Source of the DNA: Chloroflexota bacterium
GTDB lineage: Bacteria > Chloroflexota > Anaerolineae > Anaerolineales > Villigracilaceae
NCBI GenBank assembly: GCA_016213105.1
Contig: JACRBN010000025.1
Coordinates: forward strand, 310,001-374,000
Direction of reading: 5' to 3'
DNA length: 64,000 nt
Below the pieces are notes generated by a model. It saw only the letters and a list, made by a program, of their open reading frames with translations, had not been told where the DNA came from and did no database searches. Position numbers and translations under genes: made by a program. Positions 24,349 to 33,432 of the stretch are shown here, piece after piece (position 1 is the first letter of the stretch; each line of letters begins with the position of its first letter).

Positions 24349-25035
24349 ATGCGCCTCGAAGATCTGACCTGGATGGATGTGGAACGCTACCTCGAAGGGG
24401 ATGACCGCCTGATGCTGGTCATCGGCTCGACGGAACAGCACGCCACCCTCAGCCTGCTCACCGACGTGAAGATTCCCCTGGCCCTGGCCGACGCCGCCTC
24501 GCAGCAGACGGGTGTACCCGTCGCGCCGCCGTTGAACTTCGGGGTCTCGCCGTATTTCCTGGCGTACCCGGGCACGCTCAGCCTGCGCGTGAACACGCTC
24601 AACGCCGTGGTCGAGGACGTGGTGCGCTCGGCGGCCGGTCAGGGCTTTCGGCGCATCCTGGTGCTCAACGGCCACGGCGGCAACGCGCCTGCCAGGCATC
24701 ACCTGGGCCAGGTGATCAACGATCTTCCACGAGTCCAGTTTAACTGGTACGACTGGTGGACATCACACTCCATCGAGGCGGTGGCGGCGAAGCACAACCT
24801 CAAGCCGACCCACGCCAACTGGCTGGAAGCCTTCCCGTTCACCATCATCGAGGATCCGCCCGAGGAGCCGAAAGTGCCGCCCCAGGTCCCCAGCGCGATC
24901 ATGGACGCGAACACCGCCCGCGAAGTCTACGGCGACGGCTCCTTCGGCGGCCCCTACAAAGCCAGCGACGCGATCATGCACGAACTCTTCGCCGCCGCGC
25001 TGGAGGATATTTTATTGATGTTGAAGTTTGAGTAG
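24349..25035 (+). CDS. Creatininase-family amidohydrolase
   Basis: A 228-residue creatininase-fold protein. The metal site is visible as GSTEQHATLSLLTDV (Glu, His, Asp) and LVLNGHGGNAP (His). The usual later GE.ETS segment is replaced by THANWLEAFPF. Relatives include creatininase, FAPy deformylase ArfB, and MftE; substrate here cannot be told. It begins 4 bases after the PBP stop and ends the operon, which closes at the hairpin 25217-25250. Between stop and hairpin (25036-25216) no gene or RNA was recognised. Confidence 0.83.
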   Translation: MRLEDLTWMDVERYLEGDDRLMLVIGSTEQHATLSLLTDVKIPLALADAASQQTGVPVAPPLNFGVSPYFLAYPGTLSLRVNTLNAVVEDVVRSAAGQGFRRILVLNGHGGNAPARHHLGQVINDLPRVQFNWYDWWTSHSIEAVAAKHNLKPTHANWLEAFPFTIIEDPPEEPKVPPQVPSAIMDANTAREVYGDGSFGGPYKASDAIMHELFAAALEDILLMLKFE

Positions 25036-25216
25036 CGCAAGCTGCCTGTTTGCGTTGCGCGGCTGTGCCTGTCCCCAGCCTTCTCTAAAAACGCAATGCG
25101 AACTTCGGACGGTTGCAAAATTGTTTGGCGTGTTCCAGTGTTTCCCTGGTTCAAAATGGGCAGAGTGAATGGCTTGGTTTAATCGTTAATCCGCAAAAGT
25201 CCGCGCCTCAACAATG

Positions 25217-25250
25217 TGGCAGTCACCATGCAGGTGACTGCCATTTTTTT
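25217..25250 (+). terminator. Strong terminator overlapping the 3' end of the opposite gene
   Basis: TGGCAGTCACC (25217-25227) and GGTGACTGCCA (25233-25243) form an 11-bp stem with a 5-base loop, followed by seven T. It ends the creatininase operon. Read on the minus strand, the same bases encode the last nine codons (VKKWQSPAW) of the convergent gene. Confidence 0.85.
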
Positions 25251-26785
25251 ACGATCTTGCTGCGCAGCACCTGCACATCGATCACGGTCAGGTCCCCGGC
25301 GAAGTTGATCGTGTGCGAGGCAAGCAGGCCCCTTTGCAGCGGGTCGAGGGTCTCCACACAGGTTTCGCCATATTCGGTCATGGACAGTTTATCGATGCGC
25401 TGAAGGTGCAGGGCGCCCCCATATCGTCGCGAGGAATTCTGGGCGGGGCGCATCAGTGTCCCGCCGCGGCGGAAGGGGCGTCCCGCCGGGCGCGCGGAGC
25501 ACACATCCGCCACCACGGGGTTGAGCGGATGCGGAGTCCAGGTTTCGGAGAGCGGGCTGTCGGCGTAAAACAGGTGCAGCGAATCCCAGGTGTTGTGGTT
25601 TTCGTCGCCCGCCAGGCCGGTAAACAACCACCAGCGGCCCTCATATTCGACGAGGGTCGTGTCCACGGTAAGCAAGTCGCGCATCAGGGTCTTCTCGAAA
25701 ATCCACTGATCGGGGAAATGCGTACAGCGATAGAGTTCGATGGTGCGATTTCCGCTGGTTTCGGGGAGCATGTACCATTGTCCGCCATACTCGAACACAA
25801 AGGGGTAGGACAGATGATAGGGCCGCTCGAGGACGGTGGCTTTGGATCCGATGCGGTTGTTTTCATCCAACGTCAGGCAGGCAATGCTTCCGCGCCGGGC
25901 GGCGTAGCGCATCTCTTCCATGAAAATGTAGCGGCGGCCCTCGCGCTCGACCAGGAAGGGATCGGCCCACAGGCGGTCGCGCGGCGGCTGGAGCGGGGTG
26001 AAGCCCTCCCAGGTCAGGGGCGCGTCACTGTCACGTGGCGCAAGCATCAGCGCCCACTGGCCGTAGCTGTACAGTTTGGGGGCTTTGATGCGCAGCCACC
26101 GAACGGCTTGCATGATTCCCAGAGCGGCGAGTTGCAGCGGATTCGGCAGGCTGGCCGGCAGCAGGCAGGGAAGGCGGGTTGTGACAGAGAAGAAGTCCGC
26201 TTCACCGCGCGTGGACAGACGACGCAGCGCACGCGGGATCAATGCAGCCGAGCGCCAGAGCAGGTGCATCTGGTTGCGCGAGAGCGATTGCAAGTCGCTG
26301 GCCATCAGTGACTTATCCACGATGCAGGGTGGCTGGCCTGGGCGTTGCACTTCCAGGTGGCAGGGCGTGATGGGGTCGCCGTTCCACACCTGGAGCCAGC
26401 CTGGCTGGATGCCGACGCGCACATCGCGCACACTCCACACGCCGAAGCGGACCAAGGGCAGCATCTCGCTGGGGATTCTGTCCAGGCAAAGGTTGAGCAG
26501 CACATCCAACCGCAGGGCTTGCAGGTGAGCCAGGGTGTCGCCGCGCAGCAGGGGCAGATCGGGGGGCAGGGTGGACAGGGTCCACGGGCTGGGTTTAACG
26601 CGGAAGAGGATTCTGTCCAGCTCGAAGTGGGCGCGGAAGAAAGGGTTGTGCAGGGCGGGCTGCGGCAGGATCAGCGCCGCGGCCAGTTCGGTCTCGGGTT
26701 GGGCTTGGAGCCGTTCGATCAGGCGCGCAACCCAGGCCGGGATCGTTTCAGTGGGGAGGAGCAGGCCGACGCGCAGGGTGATCAT
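25223..26785 (-). CDS. Formyltransferase-like / five-bladed propeller glycosyltransferase-like protein
   Basis: A 520-residue protein. Residues 1-200 (MITLRVGLLLPTETIPAWV..., VRFGVWSVRDVRVGIQPGW) resemble the Rossmann-like domain of formyltransferases, without their usual N-H-D catalytic set being evident. Residues about 240-510 contain repeated blades WADPFLVEREGRRYIFMEEM, YPFVFEYGGQWYMLPE and DTTLVEYEGRWWLFTG, as in the glucosamine inositolphosphorylceramide transferase / GH43-like propeller family. Such proteins are likely glycan-modifying enzymes. Its ATG overlaps the TGA of the upstream GNAT gene (ATGA), so they are translationally coupled. The last codons lie within a terminator of the opposite operon. 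Confidence 0.72.
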   Translation of the reverse strand: MITLRVGLLLPTETIPAWVARLIERLQAQPETELAAALILPQPALHNPFFRAHFELDRILFRVKPSPWTLSTLPPDLPLLRGDTLAHLQALRLDVLLNLCLDRIPSEMLPLVRFGVWSVRDVRVGIQPGWLQVWNGDPITPCHLEVQRPGQPPCIVDKSLMASDLQSLSRNQMHLLWRSAALIPRALRRLSTRGEADFFSVTTRLPCLLPASLPNPLQLAALGIMQAVRWLRIKAPKLYSYGQWALMLAPRDSDAPLTWEGFTPLQPPRDRLWADPFLVEREGRRYIFMEEMRYAARRGSIACLTLDENNRIGSKATVLERPYHLSYPFVFEYGGQWYMLPETSGNRTIELYRCTHFPDQWIFEKTLMRDLLTVDTTLVEYEGRWWLFTGLAGDENHNTWDSLHLFYADSPLSETWTPHPLNPVVADVCSARPAGRPFRRGGTLMRPAQNSSRRYGGALHLQRIDKLSMTEYGETCVETLDPLQRGLLASHTINFAGDLTVIDVQVLRSKIVKKWQSPAW

Positions 26786-27660
26786 GACAGAATCTTCCCG
26801 AAGGGCGTCTCGCCGTGGGTGAGGACGTAGAAGCCGCGCGGGAAGCCGTCGGCGCGGTCGAAGACGTAATCGGTGACAAGGTAGCCTGCGGCAAAGGCTG
26901 TCTCGAAGAGTTCGCGCGAGAAGAAACGCCAGTCGCGGGCCAGGGAAAAATCCGCGTCCTTGAGGGCCAGGAAGTCCCCTGGGATTTCGGCCAGCAGCAG
27001 GTGTCCCCCCAGGGGCGGGACATGCTCGGGCGGACGGGGCCAGGCCGAAGGTCCAGCGGAAACGGGATAAAGCGGATGAAGCTCGGCCTCGGTAATGCTT
27101 TCCAGGCTGAGGGTCGGCCGGGCGCGTTTGCCGAGCCGCCTTTCCACGCGGCGGGTGTTGATCCACCAATCCACCTGGAAGCGGTCGGAGGGCAGGCCCA
27201 CGTTCAGTCCGTCGCGCATGTCGCCGTACTCCGAGCGGCGGTAGGTGTTGCAAACCGCACCGAGGCGGGCGATGTTGAGATAGGCGTTGCGGCTCATCAG
27301 CGGATCGTAGGTCCAAGTGACGTGGTCGAGTCCCTGGTGACGCACCATCTGCCATTGGGCGCGTTTGAGGGCGAAACCCAGGCCGCCGTCGCGGTACTGC
27401 GGGTGGATGCCCATCATGTGCGAGCAGTGTTTGGCGCGCGGGCCGTCGGGTGTGGTTTCGAGGCCCGGGAAGCCGAAGATGAAGCCGACCATTTGTTTTT
27501 CGAGGAAGGCGCCCAGCACCAGTCCTCCGTTATGAACGGCGGTGATGAGCAAGTGGGCGGGCACCACGTCGGTTTCGCTGCCAGGCCAGACGAGACGCTG
27601 GAGTTCTTCGACCAAACTCATTTCTTCAGGGGTTTCGATCAGTCGGATGATGGGAGGCAT
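26782..27660 (-). CDS. GNAT-family N-acetyltransferase (COG3375-like)
   Basis: A 292-residue protein. The N-terminal two thirds have GNAT features: LVLGAFLEKQMVGFIFGFPG (strands 2-4), HSHMMGIHPQYRDGGLGFALKRAQ with the acetyl-CoA-binding loop R/Q-x-x-G-x-G/A (YRDGGLG), and WTYDPLMSRNAYLNIARLGAV. The last matches a group of predicted acetyltransferases with unknown substrates. The C-terminal 100 residues are poorly recognised. It overlaps the next gene by 4 bases. Function unknown; coupling to a glycan-related protein hints at amino-sugar or surface modification. Confidence 0.82.
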   Translation of the reverse strand: MPPIIRLIETPEEMSLVEELQRLVWPGSETDVVPAHLLITAVHNGGLVLGAFLEKQMVGFIFGFPGLETTPDGPRAKHCSHMMGIHPQYRDGGLGFALKRAQWQMVRHQGLDHVTWTYDPLMSRNAYLNIARLGAVCNTYRRSEYGDMRDGLNVGLPSDRFQVDWWINTRRVERRLGKRARPTLSLESITEAELHPLYPVSAGPSAWPRPPEHVPPLGGHLLLAEIPGDFLALKDADFSLARDWRFFSRELFETAFAAGYLVTDYVFDRADGFPRGFYVLTHGETPFGKILS

Positions 27661-27693
27661 GGGGTTATGAGTTACGTGTTGCGAATTACGGAT

Positions 27694-27736
27694 TACCTGT
27701 CAACCTGTTTACGTGTGTACCTGTCTGCCTACCTGT
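27694..27736. repeat. Four spaced copies of (T/A)ACCTGT
   Basis: Copies start at 27694, 27702, 27718 and 27730 (offsets 8, 16 and 12). The cluster spans the epimerase stop codon and the short gap before the GNAT gene. It may be low-complexity repeat or a protein-binding cluster; nothing more can be said. Confidence 0.3.
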
Positions 27737-28682
27737 TCCCACGTCGCCGAGTAAACCATTCCGGGAAGCGCTGCCACCAGGGTTTGTGGATAAGGTAATC
27801 GAGGCGGTAGGTGAAGCGCGCGGGCATCAGGCCAAAAGCGCGCGAGGTGGCGTCGGCGGGACAGGTGCGGCTGACGTACAAATAGTCGATCCAGAACGAG
27901 GAGGCGGGGAAGCGTGGAATGATGCCTTCGAGGAAGATGGTCAGGGCGCGCAGCAGCAGGGGTGGGATTTCGATCAGCAGGCGCGGCGCGTGGATGGTGG
28001 ACATGACGATCTCGACCACCTGGCGCACGGTGAAGTATTCGCTGCCGCCCACCTCGTAGACCTGGTTGAGGGTTTCGGGATTCGCGTATGTCCACAGCAG
28101 GCAGGTTGCCAGATCCTCCACCCAGATGGGCTGGACCCTGGGCACGATGCGCGCCTCGTTGCTGGGGAGGAAGAAGATGCCCGGCGCCGCGCGCAGCATC
28201 CGCGCCAGGCCGTTGGTGAAGTGATCCTCGGGGCCGTAAACGATGGCGGAGCGCAGGATGGTGTAGGGGATGCCCGAACGGCGGATGGTTTCCTCGGCGA
28301 TGCCCTTGGCTTTGAAGACCGGGTAGGCCGAGGCGCGCGCCGCGTCCAGGTGGCTGAGATAGATGAAATGACGCACACCCGCGTCCTTCGCGGCCTCCAC
28401 CAGGTTGCGCGTGCCCTCGATGTCGGTGATGCGCAGATTGGCATCGCGTCCCTGCGATTCGGCGCCCGCCAGGTGGAAGATCACGTCCACGCCGTTGAGC
28501 GCGGCGCGCAAACCGCGCGTATCTGCCAGGCTGACCACCGCCACTTCCACGGGGACGCCTTTGGGCAGGCGCGGGGTGCGCCGCGAAGGGCGGATCAACA
28601 CCCGCATGGGGTGGCCCGCCTCGAACAGTTGGCGGATCAATGCGCGCCCGATGAACCCGGTGGCTCCCGTAACCAAAATCAT
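27729..28682 (-). CDS. NAD(P)-dependent epimerase/dehydratase, atypical SDR (NDUFA9-like)
   Basis: A 317-residue protein. It begins MILVTGATGFIGRALIRQL (Rossmann TGxxGFIG loop), followed by LIRPSRR, VDVIFHLAGAE, GVRHFIYLSHLDA and YTILRSAIVYGPEDHF. The canonical YxxxK catalytic pair is replaced by a YPVFKAKG segment, as in atypical SDRs of the NDUFA9/NmrA type. These may be reductases or NAD(P)H-binding chaperones or sensors; substrate unknown. The ATG at 28682 was chosen because the motif starts at residue 2; the upstream frame is Pro/Ala-rich without motif. Divergent from the large HD-GYP gene. Confidence 0.83.
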   Translation of the reverse strand: MILVTGATGFIGRALIRQLFEAGHPMRVLIRPSRRTPRLPKGVPVEVAVVSLADTRGLRAALNGVDVIFHLAGAESQGRDANLRITDIEGTRNLVEAAKDAGVRHFIYLSHLDAARASAYPVFKAKGIAEETIRRSGIPYTILRSAIVYGPEDHFTNGLARMLRAAPGIFFLPSNEARIVPRVQPIWVEDLATCLLWTYANPETLNQVYEVGGSEYFTVRQVVEIVMSTIHAPRLLIEIPPLLLRALTIFLEGIIPRFPASSFWIDYLYVSRTCPADATSRAFGLMPARFTYRLDYLIHKPWWQRFPEWFTRRRGNR

Positions 28683-28837
28683 GGCTGGGATTATAGCAGA
28701 GATGGCCTGCGGAAGATCGGCGCGGGAAGGGGGACGGGCGGCGGGCATGGGAAATATGGGTCATGGGATATGCACGGAAGTGCAATGATTTTGGTGGGCA
28801 ATGGTTGTAAAATCGAATTGTCAAATAAAGGATTGAC

Positions 28838-31800
28838 ATGCCCAGGGCCTTGAAAAAAGCAAAGGAAACTCACGGGGAAATCCCGGACAAAGGTGAAGCA
28901 GCGAGAGCGACTTCCCGTTCAGAGCCCCAGCCGGTGACTTCCCCCAGTGCGTCCGATTATTTCGATTTGTTCCTTGAGCAGCATAATGCGGTCATGCTGT
29001 TGATCGATCCTGAGTCGGGCAGGATTTTGCGCGCCAACCGCGCGGCGCGGGATTTTTACGGGTACACGGCGAAGCAATTCAGCCGCCTGAGTATTCATCG
29101 CATCAACATATTAAGCCAGGCCGAGGTCGAACGGGAAATGCAGGCGGCGGTTGCGCATCACCGCAACTACTTCACCTTCCGTCACCGCCTGGCCGGCGGG
29201 GACATCCGCGACGTGGAGGTGTTTTCCTCTCCCATCGAGTTCGAGAACAAAACCTGCCTGCTATCGATTGTCTCTGATATTGGCGAGCGCATTCGCGCGC
29301 AACAGTTCGGGCAAAGGCTCGAAGAGGAGTACCACGCGCTGTTCGACCATGTGCCGGATGGGCTGTACCGCTCCACACCGGAGGGCCGTCTGCTGGCGGT
29401 CAACCCTTCCCTGGTGAAAATGCTGGGATATGACTCTGCCGAAGAACTTCTCAAAGTGGATATTGCGCGCGACCTGTATGTGGACAGTCTCGACCGACAA
29501 AAATTCAAACGACAACTGGGACGCCTGGGAAATGTGCATAACTCAACCATCCGCCTTCGCCGCAAGGATGGGAGCATCATCTACGGGCTTGATAATGCCC
29601 GTGCGGTGCGGAATGAGCGCGGGAAGGTTGTGTATTACGAGGGCACGCTGACCGATATTACCGAACTGCACCAGGCCGAGGAAGCCTTGCAGCGCAGTGA
29701 GGAGCGTTACCGCCAGACCTTCGAACACGCCGCGGTCGGCGTCGCCGAAACGGGCATGGATGGCCGCTGCCTGCGCGTGAACGACAAGCTTTGCGAGATC
29801 ACGGGTTATTCACGCCGCGAGTTATTGAATAAGACCTTCATGGAGATCACCCATCCCGACGACCTGGATGAGGACCTGCGGCAGATGCAGGAACTCCTGG
29901 AGGGCAGACGCCCGTCGTTTTCGATGGAGAAGCGTTACATCCGCAAGGACGGGAATATCGTGTGGGTGGCCCTCTCGGTGGGCTTGATCCGCAATGTGGA
30001 TGACAAGCCGCAATATACCATCGCCGTGATCCAGGATATTCAGGATCGCAAACGGATCAGCGAGACCCTGGCCCGCCACGTCAACGAACTGGAGATGCTG
30101 TACGAACACGGACTGACCGCTTCGATGACCCTCGAACCGCGCCAGGTCGCCAACCAGTTGATCGGTCTGATGGACAAGAAGATGAACTGGCATCACGTGG
30201 CCATCCGGCTGTATAGCCCAGAAACGAACCACCTGGAACTGCTGGCGCTTAATATTCCCGGCAGGGATGAGGAGTACATCCGGCGCGAGATGGAGCGATT
30301 GAATCAATTGATCTCCCGGCCGGGTCACGGGTTGAGCGGCTGGGTGATCCAACACGGGGAAACGGTGCGCAGCGGCGCCGTCCAGGATGATACACGCTAT
30401 ACAGATACCTATCCCGGCCTGCAATCGGGATTGTATGTCCCCATGAAGATCGGTGAGCGGGTCATTGGCTCCATTGCCGTCGAGAGTGAAACCCCCAATG
30501 CCTTCGATGAAAGCGATGAACGCCTGCTGGCGACGCTGGCCGCCCAGGCTGGGGTGGCGCTCGACAATGCGCGCCTCTTCATGGAATTGCAGGAGCGGGC
30601 AAGCGAATTTGCTGTGTTGTACGAAACCACGCGCGACCTGATGACCTACAAGGATTTTCGCGCGCTATTGGATGCAGTCTCTGAACGGGCGGCCCGCCTG
30701 CTCAACGTCAGCGGCGGTGGGATTTACCTGTACGATTCCCAGTCCCGTGAAATGGAATTGGTCAGCTTGCCGGATGGCAGCGCTCCGCTGGGCCTAAGGT
30801 TAAAGCTGGGACAGGGTGTGTCCGGGCGGGTTGCCGAGACCCGTGAGCCCCTGGTGGTGGATGATTACACTCACTGGGCCGGCCGTTCCCCTTTATACGA
30901 GGGAACCCGGTATCGTTCCGTCCTGGCCGTGCCGATGCTGTATGGCGGCGAACTGGTGGGCGTCCTGGATGTGTATGACGTCCACAGGGAAAATGCCCAG
31001 CCCGCCTCACCGCACATTTTCGACGAGGCCGATATCCGCCTGGTGTCGCTGTTTGCCAGCGCGGCGGCCGGGGCTGTGTATGGGGCGCGCCTGTTCGAGC
31101 AGGTCAACCGCCGCGCCGAGGAATTGGGCGCCCTGACGCGCGTCTCCTCCGCCCTGCGTCTGGCGTCCACCCGCGTGCAGATGATGCCGGTCATTCTCGA
31201 TCAACTGCTGGATCTGCTGCCGGCCGATGGGGCCTTCCTGGCATTTGTCCAGCCGCCCAATGATGACCTGTTGATCGAGCTTGCGCGCGGCAGCGTATCC
31301 GGGCTGACTGCGTACATTCTGCCCGCCCATAAGGGCCTGAGTGGAAAGGTGATTGCAACGCGCCAGCCAATCACTTCCAATAATTTGCAGCAGGAGGATA
31401 GCTTCTTTCGGCTGGAAGGCACCCAAAATGTGTGCGCCGCCATGGCCATTCCGCTCATGGCCCAGGAGCGCGTCATGGGCGTGTTGGGGGTGGGACGCGA
31501 CTTCCGCCCGGATGGCGCCCTGTCCGAACCATTCTCCGAACGACAGCAGCGCCTGGCGATTGCCATCGCCGATATGGCTGCCAATGCCCTGCATCGCGCG
31601 GCGCTCCACGAGCAAACCGCCCTGCATGCCGAGCAGATGGCTGCGGTAAGCCGCCTCGGGCGTATGCTGGCTGAGACCACGAATCTGGATACCATCTACA
31701 GCCGCCTGGCGGAGGGGATCTATGCCCTGCTTCCCGACATTTGCGGCCTGTTCTTTTCATCGTATGACGTGGAGAGCCGGTTGATCCGCTGCGTCTACGG

Positions 31801-33247
31801 GCACATCGACAGCATGGAATTGGATGTGTCGCAACTGTCCCCGCTCCCGTTCGACCCGGCCGCGGGCGGAAAACAAAGCCGTGTGATCGACAGCCATCAG
31901 CCTTTGATCGTCAACAACATCGAGCCGCCCAGGGAGGGGGCCATCCGCCAGTTCGTCGGCAGGCCCGATAAGGTAACCGCTGCCACGCTGTATGTACCGA
32001 TGTTGACGGACGGCAAGGTCATCGGTCTGCTCCAGGTCATGAGCTACACTCCGGGCCGCTTTGACCAAAAGGATGTCGAACTGCTCACAGTGGTGTCGAA
32101 CACCGCCGCCGTGGAAATCGAAAACGCCGGCCTGATTGCCCGCTACGAACGCCACGTGCAGCGCCTGACCGCCCTGCATGCCATCGACACAGCCATCAAT
32201 TCCAGCACCGACATGCGTCTCAGTCTGCGGGTCGCGCTGGAGCAGGCCACGCGCCTGCTGAACGTGGATGCCGCCTCCGTGCTGCTGCTTAACCCCGTTA
32301 CGCTCAGCCTCGACTTTACGGTTGGAAGCGGGTTCCCGCTCTCCAAGCTGTCGCATGTCTCCGTCCGATTGGGGGAGGGCCTGGCTGGCAGGACCGCCTT
32401 GCAGCGCAGCCTCGTCCAGTCTTCCAACGCGGATGAGATTGCCGCCTGTTTCGCGCCGGGGCAGTTCGACCAGGCCTACTTCCAGGGGTGTGTCGCCCTG
32501 CCCCTGATCTCCAAAGGGAAGGTGAGCGGCGTCCTGCAATTCTTCAACCGCACGCCCATCCTGGCCGACCAGGAATGGTTCGATTTTCTTTACGTGCTGG
32601 GCGACCAGGTGTCTCTGGCGGTCAACAATGCCAACCTGTTCGAAGGGCTGGAACGCGCCAACATCGAATTGACCATGGCCTATGATGCCACCATCGAGGG
32701 CTGGTCGCGCGCGCTCGACCTGCGCGATCGTGAAACCGAGGGCCATACCCAGCGCGTCACCGAGTTGACCGTGTCCCTGGCCCGCGTCATGGGACTGCCC
32801 GAACAGTCCATTCCGCACATCCGCCGCGGCGCCCTGCTGCACGACATCGGCAAGATGGGTGTCCCGGACGAGATCCTGCGCAAGCCCGGGTCGTTGACCG
32901 AGGAGGAATGGCGCATCATGCGCCAGCATCCGCGCCATGCCTACGATCTGCTTTCGCCCATCGTGTACCTGCGGCCCGCCCTCGACATCCCGTATTCCCA
33001 TCACGAAAAATGGGACGGCAGCGGCTATCCCCAGGGTTTGAAAGGGGAGGCGATCCCGTTGGCGGCGCGCCTCTTCGCAGTGGTGGATGTGTTCGACGCG
33101 CTGACCTCCAACCGCCCCTATCGCTCCGCCTGGGCGCTCGACCGGACGCTGGAGTTCATCCAGGAACAGTCGGGCGCGCATTTCGACCCGCAGGTGACGG
33201 AAGTTTTCCTGCGTTTTATACGGGAACGGCCCCTGCCTTTTCACTAA
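28838..33247 (+). CDS. Multi-PAS/GAF HD-GYP phosphodiesterase
   Basis: A 1469-residue soluble signalling protein. After a charged N-terminus come three PAS domains (about 40-155, 165-280 and 285-400), then five GAF-like domains (about 410-1270). The C-terminal HD-GYP domain (about 1285-1465) has LLHDIGKMGVPD (His1335, Asp1336), RQHPRHAYDLL, SHHEKWDGSGYPQGL (Gly1396-Tyr-Pro) and VVDVFDALTSNRPYR. All HD-GYP signature residues are present, so hydrolysis of cyclic di-GMP (or a related dinucleotide) under control of many sensory inputs is likely. AAAGGA precedes the ATG by 6 bases. No cyclase (GGDEF) is found in the window. Stop at 33247 is followed by a repeat (33268-33318). Confidence 0.92.
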   Translation: MPRALKKAKETHGEIPDKGEAARATSRSEPQPVTSPSASDYFDLFLEQHNAVMLLIDPESGRILRANRAARDFYGYTAKQFSRLSIHRINILSQAEVEREMQAAVAHHRNYFTFRHRLAGGDIRDVEVFSSPIEFENKTCLLSIVSDIGERIRAQQFGQRLEEEYHALFDHVPDGLYRSTPEGRLLAVNPSLVKMLGYDSAEELLKVDIARDLYVDSLDRQKFKRQLGRLGNVHNSTIRLRRKDGSIIYGLDNARAVRNERGKVVYYEGTLTDITELHQAEEALQRSEERYRQTFEHAAVGVAETGMDGRCLRVNDKLCEITGYSRRELLNKTFMEITHPDDLDEDLRQMQELLEGRRPSFSMEKRYIRKDGNIVWVALSVGLIRNVDDKPQYTIAVIQDIQDRKRISETLARHVNELEMLYEHGLTASMTLEPRQVANQLIGLMDKKMNWHHVAIRLYSPETNHLELLALNIPGRDEEYIRREMERLNQLISRPGHGLSGWVIQHGETVRSGAVQDDTRYTDTYPGLQSGLYVPMKIGERVIGSIAVESETPNAFDESDERLLATLAAQAGVALDNARLFMELQERASEFAVLYETTRDLMTYKDFRALLDAVSERAARLLNVSGGGIYLYDSQSREMELVSLPDGSAPLGLRLKLGQGVSGRVAETREPLVVDDYTHWAGRSPLYEGTRYRSVLAVPMLYGGELVGVLDVYDVHRENAQPASPHIFDEADIRLVSLFASAAAGAVYGARLFEQVNRRAEELGALTRVSSALRLASTRVQMMPVILDQLLDLLPADGAFLAFVQPPNDDLLIELARGSVSGLTAYILPAHKGLSGKVIATRQPITSNNLQQEDSFFRLEGTQNVCAAMAIPLMAQERVMGVLGVGRDFRPDGALSEPFSERQQRLAIAIADMAANALHRAALHEQTALHAEQMAAVSRLGRMLAETTNLDTIYSRLAEGIYALLPDICGLFFSSYDVESRLIRCVYGHIDSMELDVSQLSPLPFDPAAGGKQSRVIDSHQPLIVNNIEPPREGAIRQFVGRPDKVTAATLYVPMLTDGKVIGLLQVMSYTPGRFDQKDVELLTVVSNTAAVEIENAGLIARYERHVQRLTALHAIDTAINSSTDMRLSLRVALEQATRLLNVDAASVLLLNPVTLSLDFTVGSGFPLSKLSHVSVRLGEGLAGRTALQRSLVQSSNADEIAACFAPGQFDQAYFQGCVALPLISKGKVSGVLQFFNRTPILADQEWFDFLYVLGDQVSLAVNNANLFEGLERANIELTMAYDATIEGWSRALDLRDRETEGHTQRVTELTVSLARVMGLPEQSIPHIRRGALLHDIGKMGVPDEILRKPGSLTEEEWRIMRQHPRHAYDLLSPIVYLRPALDIPYSHHEKWDGSGYPQGLKGEAIPLAARLFAVVDVFDALTSNRPYRSAWALDRTLEFIQEQSGAHFDPQVTEVFLRFIRERPLPFH

Positions 33248-33267
33248 GTGCCGTTACCGGATGAAGT

Positions 33268-33318
33268 TGTAGCGCAATTTGTTACATTGCGCCTGGCAAA
33301 TTGACAATTTGCCCTACA
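33268..33318. repeat. Nested bipartite palindromic repeat
   Basis: The element is bounded by TGTAG and CTACA. Inside are two palindromes: GCGCAAT.7.ATTGCGC (33272-33292) and GGCAAATT.3.AATTTGCC (33295-33313). It lies after the HD-GYP stop and is AT-richer than its surroundings. Confidence 0.6.
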
Positions 33319-33368
33319 GATTTAACTTATCGAACTAGTGTGAATGCAAAGCCAGCTTTTCATTCTAC

Positions 33369-33377
33369 TGATATAAA
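33369..33377 (+). promoter_or_regulatory. Extended -10 element for the membrane histidine kinase operon
   Basis: TGATATAAA fits TGn plus TATAAA (33372-33377), 55 bases upstream of the TTG start. No clear -35 box is seen, as is common with extended -10 promoters. Confidence 0.4.
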
Positions 33378-33432
33378 TTCCGCCTTTGCAATTATCAGGC
33401 CGTCAAAGAAACCAAAAGTAAAGGATTAGCCT

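Noticed and set aside
22278-24350. A 690-codon open frame antisense to the class A PBP gene
   Set aside because: It mirrors a high-GC gene with strong codon bias; its translation is Arg/Gly-rich with no motif, while the opposite strand has all PBP motifs.
31757-33244. A 495-codon open frame antisense to the HD-GYP gene
   Set aside because: Shadow frame; the plus strand carries an unbroken PAS/GAF/HD-GYP protein.
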